NCBI RefSeq assembly: GCF_000495815.1
Contig: NZ_AWGE01000007.1
Span: 186,001-250,000 of the forward strand
Direction: 5' to 3'
DNA: 64,000 nucleotides
Source: Asticcacaulis sp. AC466
Lineage (GTDB): Bacteria; Pseudomonadota; Alphaproteobacteria; Caulobacterales; Caulobacteraceae
Positions 34,272 to 43,958 of this stretch are shown here, piece by piece. Position numbers and translations under genes: made by a program. The notes under the pieces are model-generated. The model ran no database searches. It saw only the letters and a list, made by a program, of their open reading frames with translations, and was not told the DNA's origin. The stretch's first letter is position 1; each line of letters begins with the position of its first letter.

Positions 34272-36548
34272 TCAGGCTATTTTACTGAGATCAGCAATCT
34301 CGCCCGACAAATCACACACAGCTCTCAGTATGGCCAAACGGTTGCTGCGGATAGCCGCATCGTCCGCATTGACCAGAACGCCTTCAAGAAACGCATCCAC
34401 GCCATGCCGCATTGCAGCAATTTCCTGCAAAGCGTCAATATATTTTTCCTGATCCAAGGCAGCTTCAACCGAACGGCGTGTCAAGTTGATCTGCTTGATC
34501 AGGGCCATTTCGACATCCGGCGCCCCCGGCAAGACGTGCGGTTCAGCCTTTGGCAATGCACCCTTCTTGGCTTCGGCAGCCAGGATATTCGCCGCACGCT
34601 TATGGGCGGCCAGCAAATCGTCGCCCTTCGGCGTCTTCAAAACGGTTTCCAACGCCTCGATCTTCCGGGTCAGGCGCACGACGTCCCCGTCTTTCAAGGC
34701 GAAAACGGCTTCGATGACGTCGAAACGGACACCGTCGTCCTTAAGCTGGACGCGCAGGCGATCGGCCATGAAGTCCTCGAACTCAGCGCCGACCTGGGCA
34801 AAGCTGCGGAACGCCAGAACGGCGTCCGTCACTTCCGGCACATTGGGGACATGTTCGTACATCAGATCGAGATCATAGTCGCGCTCGGTCGGACGAACCC
34901 AAACCGGGCTTTCCAGCAGGCCTTGCGAAAACTCCTCGAGATAGGTCTTATACACCTCGGTGTGACCTTCGGCCCAGCGTGGCCCGGCCGAACCGCGCCA
35001 GTTTTCGGTATCGACGTACACTGACCGGCCCTCACCCGCATAGATCAGCAAGGTACGATACCAGTTGGCCGCCAGATCAGACAGGCTAACGCGGACATTG
35101 TAGTGGCGCAGAATACGCAGGATACCAAGGGCCGACCGGCGCAGGGCGAACGGGTCCTTCGATCCCGTCGGCTTTTCGTCAATGGCGAAAAATCCGATCA
35201 GGGTGTCCAGCTTGTCCGCCAAGGCAACGGCGGCACTGACCGCGCCGTCCGGCAAGGAGTCAGACGGTCCTTGGGGCTTGTAATGCTGGCGGATCGCATC
35301 GGCGATTGCCGGATCGAGCATCGCGGCATCCGCGTAATACCCGCCCATGACGCCTTGAAGCTCCGGAAATTCACCCACCATATGAGAGGCTAGGTCGGCC
35401 TTAGCCAGGCGAGCCGCTTCGGCGGCAGTATCCGCATTGGCACCCACCAACGGCGCTATATCGCGGGCCAGGGCCTCGATACGGCCAACGCGCTGCGCCA
35501 TGGTGCCGAGCTTGGCGTGGAAGGTCACGCCCTTCAACTTCGTCAACCACTGATCGAAATTGCCAGCGCGATTGTCTTCTTTCCAGAAGAAGACACCGTC
35601 CGACAGGCGCGCCGACAACACCTTGGCGTTGCCGCGCTTGATTTCGGCGCCACCATCGCTGGCCTGCATATTCGCGGTGATGACGAACTTCGCCGCCATC
35701 TTGCCGTCCGCATCACGGACGGCGAAATATTTCTGGTGCGTGCGCATCGACGTCTTGATGACTTCGGGCGGGAGGGTCAAAAACTGCGGGTCCATGTCGC
35801 CGAGCAGCGGCACGGGGAATTCGTTGAGGCCCGCGACCTCTTCCAGCAGCCCCTGATCCTCGATCAGTTCGCAGCCGGCTTCGGCACAGACAGCGCGCGC
35901 CGTCTCCAGAATGATCGTCTGACGGTCAGCATGGTCGAGAATGACTGAGTTGTCGATTAAAGCCTGCTTGTAGCTGTCGAAATCCGTCACCGGCAGGGCT
36001 TGTCCGGAACCGAGGAAGCGATGACCTTCGGTCAGGTTGGCGGCGCGAAGGCCTTCCAACTCGAACGGAATGACCTGACCGTCGAACAGGAACAGGATAC
36101 GCTTCAAGGGACGCACCCAGCGGAAGGTCGATGTGCCGGACCGCATGGACTTGGGCCATGGGAAGGCGAGAATAACATCACGCAGCATCTCGCCCAGGAC
36201 ATCGGCCGTTTTCACGCCCGGCTTTTCAATGCGCGCCATCCACACGCCGTTTTCGAGCGTCAGCTTGTCCTGCGTCAGGCCGACCTTACGCAGAAAGCCT
36301 TCCATCGCTTGAGGCGGTGCGCTTTCCTTAGGCCCCTTGACCTCGTCGGTGACAGCGGCGGTTTGTGTCGGCAAACCTTCAACATGAAGCGCCAGACGAC
36401 GCGGACCGACATAGGCCTTGATCGTATCAAAGCTGAGGCCAGCCGCGGTCAATTTCGCGCCGAACAGGCGTTCGAAATCACGCGCTGCCCCCAATTGCAT
36501 TCGGGCAGGAATTTCTTCGGAGAATAGTTCGATCAACAGTTGAGCCAT
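34272..36548 (-). CDS. glyS: Glycyl-tRNA synthetase beta subunit
   Basis: 758 residues from the ATG at 36548. Opening [18 protein letters not shown] is the family signature, followed by GPRRLALHVEGLP, WPKSMRSGTSTFRWVRPL and PVTDFDSY in the middle. An HD-like region and the C-terminal DALR/anticodon-binding-like helical domain follow (FLEGVLVNADD, NRLAILRAV). It forms the alpha2beta2 synthetase with GlyQ and binds tRNA-Gly. The start overlaps the glyQ stop by one base (TAATG), fixing the frame and implying translational coupling. Confidence 0.97.
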   Translation of the reverse strand: MAQLLIELFSEEIPARMQLGAARDFERLFGAKLTAAGLSFDTIKAYVGPRRLALHVEGLPTQTAAVTDEVKGPKESAPPQAMEGFLRKVGLTQDKLTLENGVWMARIEKPGVKTADVLGEMLRDVILAFPWPKSMRSGTSTFRWVRPLKRILFLFDGQVIPFELEGLRAANLTEGHRFLGSGQALPVTDFDSYKQALIDNSVILDHADRQTIILETARAVCAEAGCELIEDQGLLEEVAGLNEFPVPLLGDMDPQFLTLPPEVIKTSMRTHQKYFAVRDADGKMAAKFVITANMQASDGGAEIKRGNAKVLSARLSDGVFFWKEDNRAGNFDQWLTKLKGVTFHAKLGTMAQRVGRIEALARDIAPLVGANADTAAEAARLAKADLASHMVGEFPELQGVMGGYYADAAMLDPAIADAIRQHYKPQGPSDSLPDGAVSAAVALADKLDTLIGFFAIDEKPTGSKDPFALRRSALGILRILRHYNVRVSLSDLAANWYRTLLIYAGEGRSVYVDTENWRGSAGPRWAEGHTEVYKTYLEEFSQGLLESPVWVRPTERDYDLDLMYEHVPNVPEVTDAVLAFRSFAQVGAEFEDFMADRLRVQLKDDGVRFDVIEAVFALKDGDVVRLTRKIEALETVLKTPKGDDLLAAHKRAANILAAEAKKGALPKAEPHVLPGAPDVEMALIKQINLTRRSVEAALDQEKYIDALQEIAAMRHGVDAFLEGVLVNADDAAIRSNRLAILRAVCDLSGEIADLSKIA

Positions 36549-37468
36549 TAGCGTGCCTCCTCCTGGCGCGCCCACTCGGTGGCGCAGGCCTTACAGAGGT
36601 CGCGAATACGGCCGATATAGGATTGACGTTCGGCAACGGCGATGGCGCCGCGCGCATCCATCAAATTGAAAAGGTGTGACGCCTTGAGCACATGATCATA
36701 GGCCGGCAGTACCAGTGGATAGCCCAGGGAATTCGGCGTCGCCAGAATGCGCTTTACCTGAATTTCCATGTCTTCGAACTGACGCTTGAGCGTTGCCACG
36801 TCCGACGCTTCGAAATTGAAGGCGGAAAACTGGCGCTCCTGCTCCTTGAACACGTCGCCATATTTGACCCCGGCCTTGTTGAATTTCAGGTCATAGACGT
36901 TATCGACGTTCTGGACATACATTGCCAAGCGTTCCAGACCATAGGTCAGCTCGCCCGACACCACGTCCACTTCGATGCCGCCAACCCCCTGGAAGTAGGT
37001 GTACTGCGTCACCTCCATGCCGTCGCACCACACTTCCCAGCCCAGTCCCCATGCGCCGACCGTCGGATTCTCCCAGTCGTCTTCGACGAAGCGGATATCG
37101 TGAAGTTGCGGATCAAGACCGATCGCTTTCAGCGAGCCAAGATAAAGTGCCTGAAGGTTTTCCGGGTTGGGCTTCAGGATGACCTGATACTGATAATAGT
37201 GCTGGAGACGGTTCGGGTTTTCACCATAGCGCCCGTCGACCGGCCGGCGCGACGGCTGAACATAGGCAGCCTTCCACGGTTTCTTGCCAAGCGCGCGCAG
37301 AACAGTCGCCGGATGCAGCGTACCGGCGCCGACTTCGACATCGTAAGGCTGGAGAATCGCGCAGCCCTGTTCGGACCAGTAGCTGTGAAGAGTAAGAATT
37401 AGGTCCTGGAAGGACAGCGGTTCAGAAGACATGACCATCTGCAAATAGCGGAAATTTGGCGCGAACAT
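36548..37468 (-). CDS. glyQ: Glycyl-tRNA synthetase alpha subunit
   Basis: 306 residues as annotated; the class II catalytic subunit that activates glycine. Motifs: [70 protein letters not shown], and [12 protein letters not shown]. The start is not settled. 37468 has a purine-rich GGGGGG six bases upstream. ATGs at 37438 and 37432 would give the more usual length near 295 but lack a visible ribosome binding site. Divergent from the AmpG-like transporter. Confidence 0.95.
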   Translation of the reverse strand: MFAPNFRYLQMVMSSEPLSFQDLILTLHSYWSEQGCAILQPYDVEVGAGTLHPATVLRALGKKPWKAAYVQPSRRPVDGRYGENPNRLQHYYQYQVILKPNPENLQALYLGSLKAIGLDPQLHDIRFVEDDWENPTVGAWGLGWEVWCDGMEVTQYTYFQGVGGIEVDVVSGELTYGLERLAMYVQNVDNVYDLKFNKAGVKYGDVFKEQERQFSAFNFEASDVATLKRQFEDMEIQVKRILATPNSLGYPLVLPAYDHVLKASHLFNLMDARGAIAVAERQSYIGRIRDLCKACATEWARQEEAR

Positions 37469-37559
37469 AGAGTGGCCCCCCGTTGGCCGCAAGCCAAAAG
37501 ACCCCGGATTTAAAAAGAAAAACTGTCCGAAAGGGGAAGAATCTGACTTCCTGTCGCAA

Positions 37560-38879
37560 ATGATGGCAGCAGATACCAAACCGACGCTGAAAACGCGTCT
37601 GAATGCGCTGATGAAGGCCTTGCGACAGCCTTCGTCATGGCTGCTGCTGGCCTTGGGTTTTTCCTGCGCCCTGCCCTTTCTGTTGGTTGGCGGCACGCTA
37701 AGTTTCTGGTTAAGGTCTGAGCACATCTCCCTAACTTTGATCACCTTTACGGGATGGGTCAGCCTGCTCTACGGTTTCAAGTTCGCCTGGGCACCCTGGA
37801 TGGACAAGGTGCACATTCCGGTCCTGTACGGCTGGCTGGGCCAGCGACGCAGCTACATGGTGCTTAGCCAGGCAGGCATAGCGACGGGCCTCGTGGCCAT
37901 GGCGGTCATCGGCCCGCACCACCTCATCGCCTTTCTGGTGGCGGCCGTGTTTGTCGCCTTCAGCGCCGCCTCCCAGGAAATCGCCGTGGATGCGTGGCGC
38001 GTCGAACAGACACGAAACGACGCTGAGCAGGCGCTGAACCCCAGCCTGTACGCCTATGGCTTCCGCGCCGGCATATTGGTGACCGACTCGCTGATCCTGG
38101 TACTGTCCAAGCGCATCGGCTGGCCTCTGTCCTATACCGTGATCGCCTGCCTCCTCGGCATCGGCCTGGTCGCGGCTCTACTGGCCCAACGCACCGAGGC
38201 GGAACAGAAAAGCCATGATGTCCGGTCGTTCCGCGAATTGATCGTCGATCCGTTCGTCAGTTTTTTTCGAGAGCATAAAAATACAGCCGGATTGATCTTG
38301 CTGATTCTGGCCCTCTATCGTCTACCCGACTACCTGACCAACCTGGCCGGCACCATGTATGTCGATACAGGCCTGGACCCCGACGCGATAGCCGCCATGC
38401 GGGCAGGCATAGGGCTTTGGGCGTCGCTGATCGGTATCGCGGCCGGTGGCGGCTGCCTGCTGATTTTCGGGCTGAAACGCACATTCATCCTCGGCGCTCT
38501 GATCGGCCCGGTTTCAAATCTCTGTTTTTCATGGATGTCGGTCGCGCATGGCGATCTGCGGGTATTTGCCTTTACCCTGCTGGCCGACAATTTTTCCAAC
38601 GGTATAGCGGAAACGGCACTGGTCGCTTTTATGACCCGAATGACCGGACGCGACCATACCTTGACCCACTATGCGCTAATGTATTCGGTCGCGGCCCTGA
38701 CCGGCAAATTCCTGAAAGGGTTCACCGGCCTGGCGGTAGACGCATTGACACCGCATCTGGGACTTTTCAACGCCTATTCGGCCTTCTTCCTGGCGACAGC
38801 GGCGATCGGGGTTCCGTGTCTTATCCTGTGCTGGATTCTCGGCAAAAAGGGCGTATTCTCAGCCCCACCGGCCGGGTGA
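37560..38879 (+). CDS. AmpG-like MFS transporter
   Basis: 439 residues with about 12 hydrophobic segments. Family marks: [24 protein letters not shown] in helix 1, [15 protein letters not shown] after helix 2, [11 protein letters not shown] in the loop 2-3 region, and [16 protein letters not shown] near helix 4. These match AmpG permeases, which import anhydromuropeptides for peptidoglycan recycling. Related SLC33-like carriers share some marks, so substrate is inferred. Located at the inner membrane. Two ATGs in a row make the exact start uncertain by one codon. No peptidoglycan-recycling gene lies immediately next to it. Confidence 0.85.
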   Translation: MMAADTKPTLKTRLNALMKALRQPSSWLLLALGFSCALPFLLVGGTLSFWLRSEHISLTLITFTGWVSLLYGFKFAWAPWMDKVHIPVLYGWLGQRRSYMVLSQAGIATGLVAMAVIGPHHLIAFLVAAVFVAFSAASQEIAVDAWRVEQTRNDAEQALNPSLYAYGFRAGILVTDSLILVLSKRIGWPLSYTVIACLLGIGLVAALLAQRTEAEQKSHDVRSFRELIVDPFVSFFREHKNTAGLILLILALYRLPDYLTNLAGTMYVDTGLDPDAIAAMRAGIGLWASLIGIAAGGGCLLIFGLKRTFILGALIGPVSNLCFSWMSVAHGDLRVFAFTLLADNFSNGIAETALVAFMTRMTGRDHTLTHYALMYSVAALTGKFLKGFTGLAVDALTPHLGLFNAYSAFFLATAAIGVPCLILCWILGKKGVFSAPPAG

Positions 38880-38951
38880 ATTCGTATAGCCTTTTTATGC
38901 GGTCACCGGCTAAACCCTTGTCCATAAAGACAAAGTATTGCGGGGTGTCCC

Positions 38952-39419
38952 ATGAAAATCACCAACACCTTCGTCCGCATTGCCGATGACAGCCAAGCCG
39001 TCATGGGCTTGATTCCGAAGGTTAAGGACGGCAAGCCCAGCGTGGCCCGTATGCACTATGATCTGTTGAGCGAACACCCTTACGAATACGACCTCGATGC
39101 CTTTAATTTCGAGATATGGTGTCGCCGCAACGCCATTCCTGACCAAGACCGCGACCATCATCAGGCCGCCTTTTTCTCAAAGGGGCATCCCTGCATGCGG
39201 GCGTCACCATTGACCAAGACGCACGGCTTTGGCGCACATTATAACGGTTCGGGCAAAATCGCCATTTATCCCGTTGATTCAAAAGCCTATCAAAAACTGC
39301 TCAATGATCCGGAAAATAGGGTGGAAATGGCCATGCGCAGCAAGCGACCGGACGCGTCAACCCAGTTGGCACGGACGCACCCAGGCCGCCGGGTACACGC
39401 CCCGCAGAGCCACGCCTAA
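38952..39419 (+). CDS. DUF6157 family protein
   Basis: 155 residues. ITNTFVRIADDSQAV at the start, ARMHYDLLSEHPYEYD, then FEIWCRRNAIP, SKGHPCMRASPLTKTHGFGAHYNGSGKIAIYP and a basic tail. This order of motifs matches DUF6157 as I recall it; function unknown. Cytoplasmic, no signal. The last 21 residues (39357-39419) overlap the 3' end of ispE on the other strand. Those residues are Arg/His/Pro-rich and look like antisense-imposed sequence, so the conserved protein may end near residue 130. GGGGTGTCCC precedes the ATG. Confidence 0.75.
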   Translation: MKITNTFVRIADDSQAVMGLIPKVKDGKPSVARMHYDLLSEHPYEYDLDAFNFEIWCRRNAIPDQDRDHHQAAFFSKGHPCMRASPLTKTHGFGAHYNGSGKIAIYPVDSKAYQKLLNDPENRVEMAMRSKRPDASTQLARTHPGRRVHAPQSHA

Positions 39420-40253
39420 AGCCTCCGCATCGTCGCCCGTTCGACATAGGGCGAAACAAGTCGCCCCCGACCCTGACATGCGGGCGAACAGGGTTTGCGG
39501 CTGCGCTTCCAGGACCGTCAAAACGTCGGCAATAACGGGCTGCAATTGAATCGCGGGGCGTTGCAGATCGTTGCGCGTCCGCGACAGAGCGGTGACAAGA
39601 TGATCAATGGTTGATAGGTTGCCAAAACCACGCATGGCATCGATCTCACCGAACGCGCCTAGCGCATCATACCCGCTGTAGACGCGCGCCGTCGAACATT
39701 CCACAAGGGGATTAATCAGCACAGCCGGCACCGAGGGCACATCGACCGGCGTCAGCAACTCGCCGTATCCTTCGGCAAAGGACGACCGGTTCCACAGGCA
39801 CATGACGCCATCAGCACCAATCCCGCCCGCAATGGCCGCCAGGTCCACATCGCTCATGTCGGGTGCGTAGGCGTCCCGTAAAAGCCGCAGCACGGCCCCT
39901 GCGTCCGCGCTGCCGCCACCAATTCCGGATGCGATGGGCAGGTTTTTTGTCAGGCGTATGGCACGATCAACCGCAACGCCACGCGCCGCTTCGAACCGCC
40001 GCACCGCCTTCATGACCAGATTGTCTTCGCCCGCGTCGAGGCCTGCGCCGAACGGACCGTCCATTTTAAGAGCTACTTTAAACGGGTCACCAGAACCCAT
40101 TGAATCGGCGTCCAAAAGCGCAACTTCGTCGCCGAAATCGGCGAACACCACCAAACTCTGCAATGGGTGATACCCGCGCGCATCCGGAGCCGCGACATGC
40201 AGATAAAGATTGACCTTGGCAGGCGCAAAGGTCGAGGCAGTACCTAGTTTCAC
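39357..40253 (-). CDS. ispE: 4-diphosphocytidyl-2-C-methyl-D-erythritol kinase IspE
   Basis: Phosphorylates CDP-ME in the MEP route to isoprenoids. 298 residues of the GHMP kinase family: FAPAKVNLYLHVAAPDARGYHPLQSLV at the N-terminus, ATP loop PIASGIGGGSADAGAVLRLL, and C-terminal FARMSGSGATCFAL. GTG start at 40253; the upstream TPR gene's TGA overlaps it (GTGA), so the two are coupled. The C-terminus runs antisense to the tail of the DUF6157 gene for 63 bases. Confidence 0.95.
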   Translation of the reverse strand: MKLGTASTFAPAKVNLYLHVAAPDARGYHPLQSLVVFADFGDEVALLDADSMGSGDPFKVALKMDGPFGAGLDAGEDNLVMKAVRRFEAARGVAVDRAIRLTKNLPIASGIGGGSADAGAVLRLLRDAYAPDMSDVDLAAIAGGIGADGVMCLWNRSSFAEGYGELLTPVDVPSVPAVLINPLVECSTARVYSGYDALGAFGEIDAMRGFGNLSTIDHLVTALSRTRNDLQRPAIQLQPVIADVLTVLEAQPQTLFARMSGSGATCFALCRTGDDAEALGVALRGVYPAAWVRPCQLG

Positions 40254-42100
40254 GGCTTTGGCTTGTGGTCGTCGTTGAGCGCCGTTTTGGTCGCCACGGG
40301 CGTGGGTTTGCCTGTCGCGACCTTCTGAGACGCTACGTTCTCATCGATCTTCTTGCGCACGGCCGCCGCCTGCCGGTCGGTGGTTTTCAAAGTCAGCACG
40401 CGCTGCCACTCATATCCCGCCTCGGCATTGCGGCCCAGGGCCTTGTACACATCGCCCAGATGTTCATTGATTTCAGGATCGGCTGGCTCCATTTGCACGG
40501 CCTGCTCGACAAAATTCAGTGCCTGTTCGTATTCGCCCAACTTGTAATATCCCCAGCCCAGCGAATCGATGACGGCACCGGATTTCGGGTTGACCTTGAT
40601 CGCCTCGCGGATCAGGTCCATGCCGGCCTGGATATTGATTCCACGGCTGATCCAGCCATAGCCGAGGAAGTTGAGAACCTCAGGCTGTTTGCCATTTATA
40701 GCCTGCGCCTTTTTGATGGCGCCCTCCGCGTCGGTCCACCGGTTGAGACTGTCATAAATAATGGCCTGCATGTACCAGGCCTGCCAGCCAAAATCCTTGT
40801 CGCCTGCACGCTGTATGCGCGCGTCCATCAGGGCCAAGGCATCGGCGTCCTTTTCCTGGCTATGCAGAATGCCAGTCTTTTCGATGATCAGGCTCAAATT
40901 GTCCGGATCAAGAGCCAGGGCTTGGTCGACCAGCGCCAGAGCCTGATCCAGCTTGTCGTCACCGCGCATGACCCACACACGGCGCAATGTGGCTTCAGTA
41001 TAGAAGGGAGACGTCACCGGCACACTGGCCCAGACGGCTTCCGCGGCGTCGTTATCCTTTAGCTCCTGCTGGAGTTGGCCCAGGAAGATACTTTCGCGGT
41101 CCGACCCGTTGTCCAGATAGCGTGACAGGTTCAGGTTGGCCAGGGCGAATTCGTTGTCGTGTTCGCTGGCGGAAAGAGTCGCGGACACAAAGAGCGCGTT
41201 GGAAATGCCTTCCTTAAGGCCTGGCAAGGGCGGCGCCTTATAGTCGGCCGAATCGATTCGCTTCAACGCCTTTATCGCCACCACGTCATTAGTCTGGCTG
41301 GCAATATTTTGCCAGATCGCCTTTGCCTCGTCCTTACGTCCCTGACGTTCCAGAAAGCCGGCATAGTCGGGGCCAAAGATAAAGCTGGCGGCGCCAGGCT
41401 GATACAGGGAGACATAGAGCGCTTCCGCGTCCGCAGCCTTGCCCCGGATTTCATTGAGTCGCGCCCGATTGGATTTGACGAGATAAGACACCAAACGGTC
41501 GCGATCGTTGCTTTCCAGTGCGGCATCCTTGGAGCCGTCAAGTGCGTCTTTCCATTTGCCATTCAACGCGAGAATATATGGACGCAGCAACACGCCATTG
41601 CGGTCGCCGGGCTTGAGTTTCAACAACGCATCGACGTGCTTCAGGGCATCTGCATTCTTGTCAGCCTTCACCGCCGTTACGACACCGAGGAGATCGATCA
41701 TCATCTCGCTGGTGTCACTGGCGGGTTTCATCGTTTTCGCCATTTCAGCCGAACGATCAATCTCTCCGCCCAACAAACTGATCAAAAACGCTTTTTCGCG
41801 CAAATCGGCATCGGTCGGGTCCGCCATTGTCGCATCGCTCATCGCCTGAGCGGCCGTGCGGAAATCGCCGCTGGCCATGGCGACTCGCCCCACCAGATAT
41901 CGAGCATAGGGCGACGGATAGGGATGCAATTCCTGCGTGACGTCGGCATAGATAACGCGCGGCTGAGCAGCGACCGGCGCCATTTTTGCCTTGGCCCACA
42001 CCGGCCCAGCCATCGCCAGCGACACAGTCAAGGCCAGGAGGCTCAGACCTGAATTCAGCACCAAACTCTTTTTCACGTTACGACCTGCTCGAAGAAACAT
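40250..42100 (-). CDS. Exported TPR-repeat protein
   Basis: 616 residues from the ATG at 42100. Signal peptide (KKSLVLNSGLSLLALTVSLAMAGPVWA), then helical TPR repeats over most of the protein. The clearest are ALALDPDNLSLIIEKTGIL, NGKQPEVLNFLGYGWISRG, NPKSGAVIDSLGWGYYKLGEYEQALNFVEQAVQMEPADPEINEHLGDVYKALGR (the canonical block near the C-terminus). The tail is Lys/Thr/Pro-rich. Acts in the periplasm or at the outer membrane, probably as a scaffold. The GTGA overlap with ispE is a common arrangement in alphaproteobacteria. Confidence 0.85.
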   Translation of the reverse strand: MFLRAGRNVKKSLVLNSGLSLLALTVSLAMAGPVWAKAKMAPVAAQPRVIYADVTQELHPYPSPYARYLVGRVAMASGDFRTAAQAMSDATMADPTDADLREKAFLISLLGGEIDRSAEMAKTMKPASDTSEMMIDLLGVVTAVKADKNADALKHVDALLKLKPGDRNGVLLRPYILALNGKWKDALDGSKDAALESNDRDRLVSYLVKSNRARLNEIRGKAADAEALYVSLYQPGAASFIFGPDYAGFLERQGRKDEAKAIWQNIASQTNDVVAIKALKRIDSADYKAPPLPGLKEGISNALFVSATLSASEHDNEFALANLNLSRYLDNGSDRESIFLGQLQQELKDNDAAEAVWASVPVTSPFYTEATLRRVWVMRGDDKLDQALALVDQALALDPDNLSLIIEKTGILHSQEKDADALALMDARIQRAGDKDFGWQAWYMQAIIYDSLNRWTDAEGAIKKAQAINGKQPEVLNFLGYGWISRGINIQAGMDLIREAIKVNPKSGAVIDSLGWGYYKLGEYEQALNFVEQAVQMEPADPEINEHLGDVYKALGRNAEAGYEWQRVLTLKTTDRQAAAVRKKIDENVASQKVATGKPTPVATKTALNDDHKPKP

Positions 42101-42175
42101 CTTAATCCCTATAACAAACATATAGGGCTAAAATGCGTAACATAAAGGTTTATGTCACTATCCGCAGGTTGAAAC

Positions 42176-43858
42176 CTACATGTTCGGATAGTTCGGTCCG
42201 CCGCCGCCTTCGGGGGTAACCCAGACAATGTTGTTGGTCGGGTCCTTGATGTCGCACGTCTTGCAGTGCACGCAATTCTGAGCATTGATCTGCAAACGCG
42301 GTTTGCCCACGTCCTGTCCGACAATCTCGTACACGCCGGCCGGACAATAGCGCTGCGCCGGTTCGGCGTATTTCGGCAGGTTGATATCGATGGGAATATG
42401 CGGGTCTTTCAACTTAAGGTGAACCGGCTGGTCTTCCTCATGATTGGTGGACGAGATGAACACCGAAGACAACTTATCGAACGAAATTACACCGTCGGGC
42501 TTGGGATAGGCGATGGGCTTGAACTGGGCGGCCGGCTTGAGCGAATGCGCATCGCTCTTTTTGTGGTGCATCGTACCGAAAATGGACACGCCCCCCAACA
42601 TATTGGTCAGCATCATCTCAACACCACTGATCAATGTGCCCAGATTGGTGCCGAACCGCGTCAGAATCGGCTTGACGTTGCGCACGAGCTTCAATTCCTT
42701 GGCGACGTCAGAATGCTCATAGGCCGACTGATAACCCTCCAGCACGCGCGGCGCATCGGCCTGGCCCAGAGCCTTCACCACGGCGTCGGCGGCCAGAACC
42801 GCGGTCTTCATGGCATTGTGGCTGCCCTTGATGCGCGGCACGTTGACGAATCCCGCCGAACAGCCGATCAGGGCGCCGCCAGGGAAGACTAGGCGCGGCA
42901 CGGACTGGTATCCGCCCTCGTTGATGACCCGCGCACCGTAGGACACGCGCTCGCCGCCTTCCAGCATGTCGCGCACCTGCGGATGCTGCTTGAAGCGCTG
43001 GAACTCGTCATAGGGCGACAGGTAGGGATTTTCGTAGTTCAGGTGAACCACGAAGCCAACCGACACATAGTGATCGCCGAAATGATACAGGAAAGACCCG
43101 CCGCCCGTCTTGTCGTCCAATGGCCAGCCTAGGGTATGCTGAACAAAGCCTGGCTTGAATTTTTCCGGCTTGATCTTCCACAATTCCTTCAGGCCTATGC
43201 CATATTTCTGAACGTCGCTTTTCGCGTCGAGTTCATATTTACGGATGACCAATTGCGACAGAGAGCCCCGCGCGCCCTCGGCGAACAGGGTATATCGGGC
43301 ACGCAACTCCAGGCCAGGCTGATAATCGGGCTTGTGGTGCCCGTCGCGCGCAATGCCGAAAACACCGGCCACCACGCCGACAACGGCATTGTCGTCATCG
43401 TACAGCACTTCTGAACACGCCATGCCGGGATAGATTTCGACGCCCAGCGCCTCGGCCTGCTCGGACAGCCAGCGGCACAGATTGCCCAGGCTGGCGATAT
43501 AGCAGCCGTGATTGCTCATATAGCCGGGTTTCGGCAGGACGGAGATATCCATGGCGCCTTGTGGCCCGAGATAAATGAACTTGTCTTCCGTCACGGGTGT
43601 TTCCAGCGGCGCCCCCATGGCCTTCCAATCCGGAAACAGCGCGGCAAGGCCAGATGGATCGATCACGGCGCCGGACAGAATATGCGCGCCGATTTCCGAG
43701 CCTTTTTCGAGCAGGGCGACGCTGACCTCGCGGCCGGCGGCCTGTGCTTGCTGCTTCAGCCGGATCGCCGCCGACAAACCAGCCGGGCCGCCGCCAACGA
43801 TAACGACATCGTATTCCATGGCTTCACGTTCGATTACCGCATCCTGGCTATCGGCCAT
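42176..43858 (-). CDS. Electron transfer flavoprotein-ubiquinone oxidoreductase
   Basis: Passes electrons from ETF (fatty acid and amino acid oxidation) to ubiquinone at the inner membrane. 560 residues. FAD-binding YDVVIVGGGPAGLSAAIRLK at the N-terminus, GAHILSGAVIDP, the quinone-pocket region (GCSAGFVNVPRIKGSHNAMKTA), and the C-terminal 4Fe-4S domain with CPAGVYEIV and QNCVHCKTCDIKDPTNNIVW. All four cluster cysteines are present. Divergent from the UDG-fold gene. Its ETF partner genes are not in the window. Confidence 0.96.
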   Translation of the reverse strand: MADSQDAVIEREAMEYDVVIVGGGPAGLSAAIRLKQQAQAAGREVSVALLEKGSEIGAHILSGAVIDPSGLAALFPDWKAMGAPLETPVTEDKFIYLGPQGAMDISVLPKPGYMSNHGCYIASLGNLCRWLSEQAEALGVEIYPGMACSEVLYDDDNAVVGVVAGVFGIARDGHHKPDYQPGLELRARYTLFAEGARGSLSQLVIRKYELDAKSDVQKYGIGLKELWKIKPEKFKPGFVQHTLGWPLDDKTGGGSFLYHFGDHYVSVGFVVHLNYENPYLSPYDEFQRFKQHPQVRDMLEGGERVSYGARVINEGGYQSVPRLVFPGGALIGCSAGFVNVPRIKGSHNAMKTAVLAADAVVKALGQADAPRVLEGYQSAYEHSDVAKELKLVRNVKPILTRFGTNLGTLISGVEMMLTNMLGGVSIFGTMHHKKSDAHSLKPAAQFKPIAYPKPDGVISFDKLSSVFISSTNHEEDQPVHLKLKDPHIPIDINLPKYAEPAQRYCPAGVYEIVGQDVGKPRLQINAQNCVHCKTCDIKDPTNNIVWVTPEGGGGPNYPNM

Positions 43859-43958
43859 CTACACACTCCTTGCATGAACTTGACGTCCATTTTGTTTTTG
43901 AACTTTGCCCCCGCTCCCTCTATGAGAGACGGACCCGTTCCGTTTCAGGCCCCTGCCC

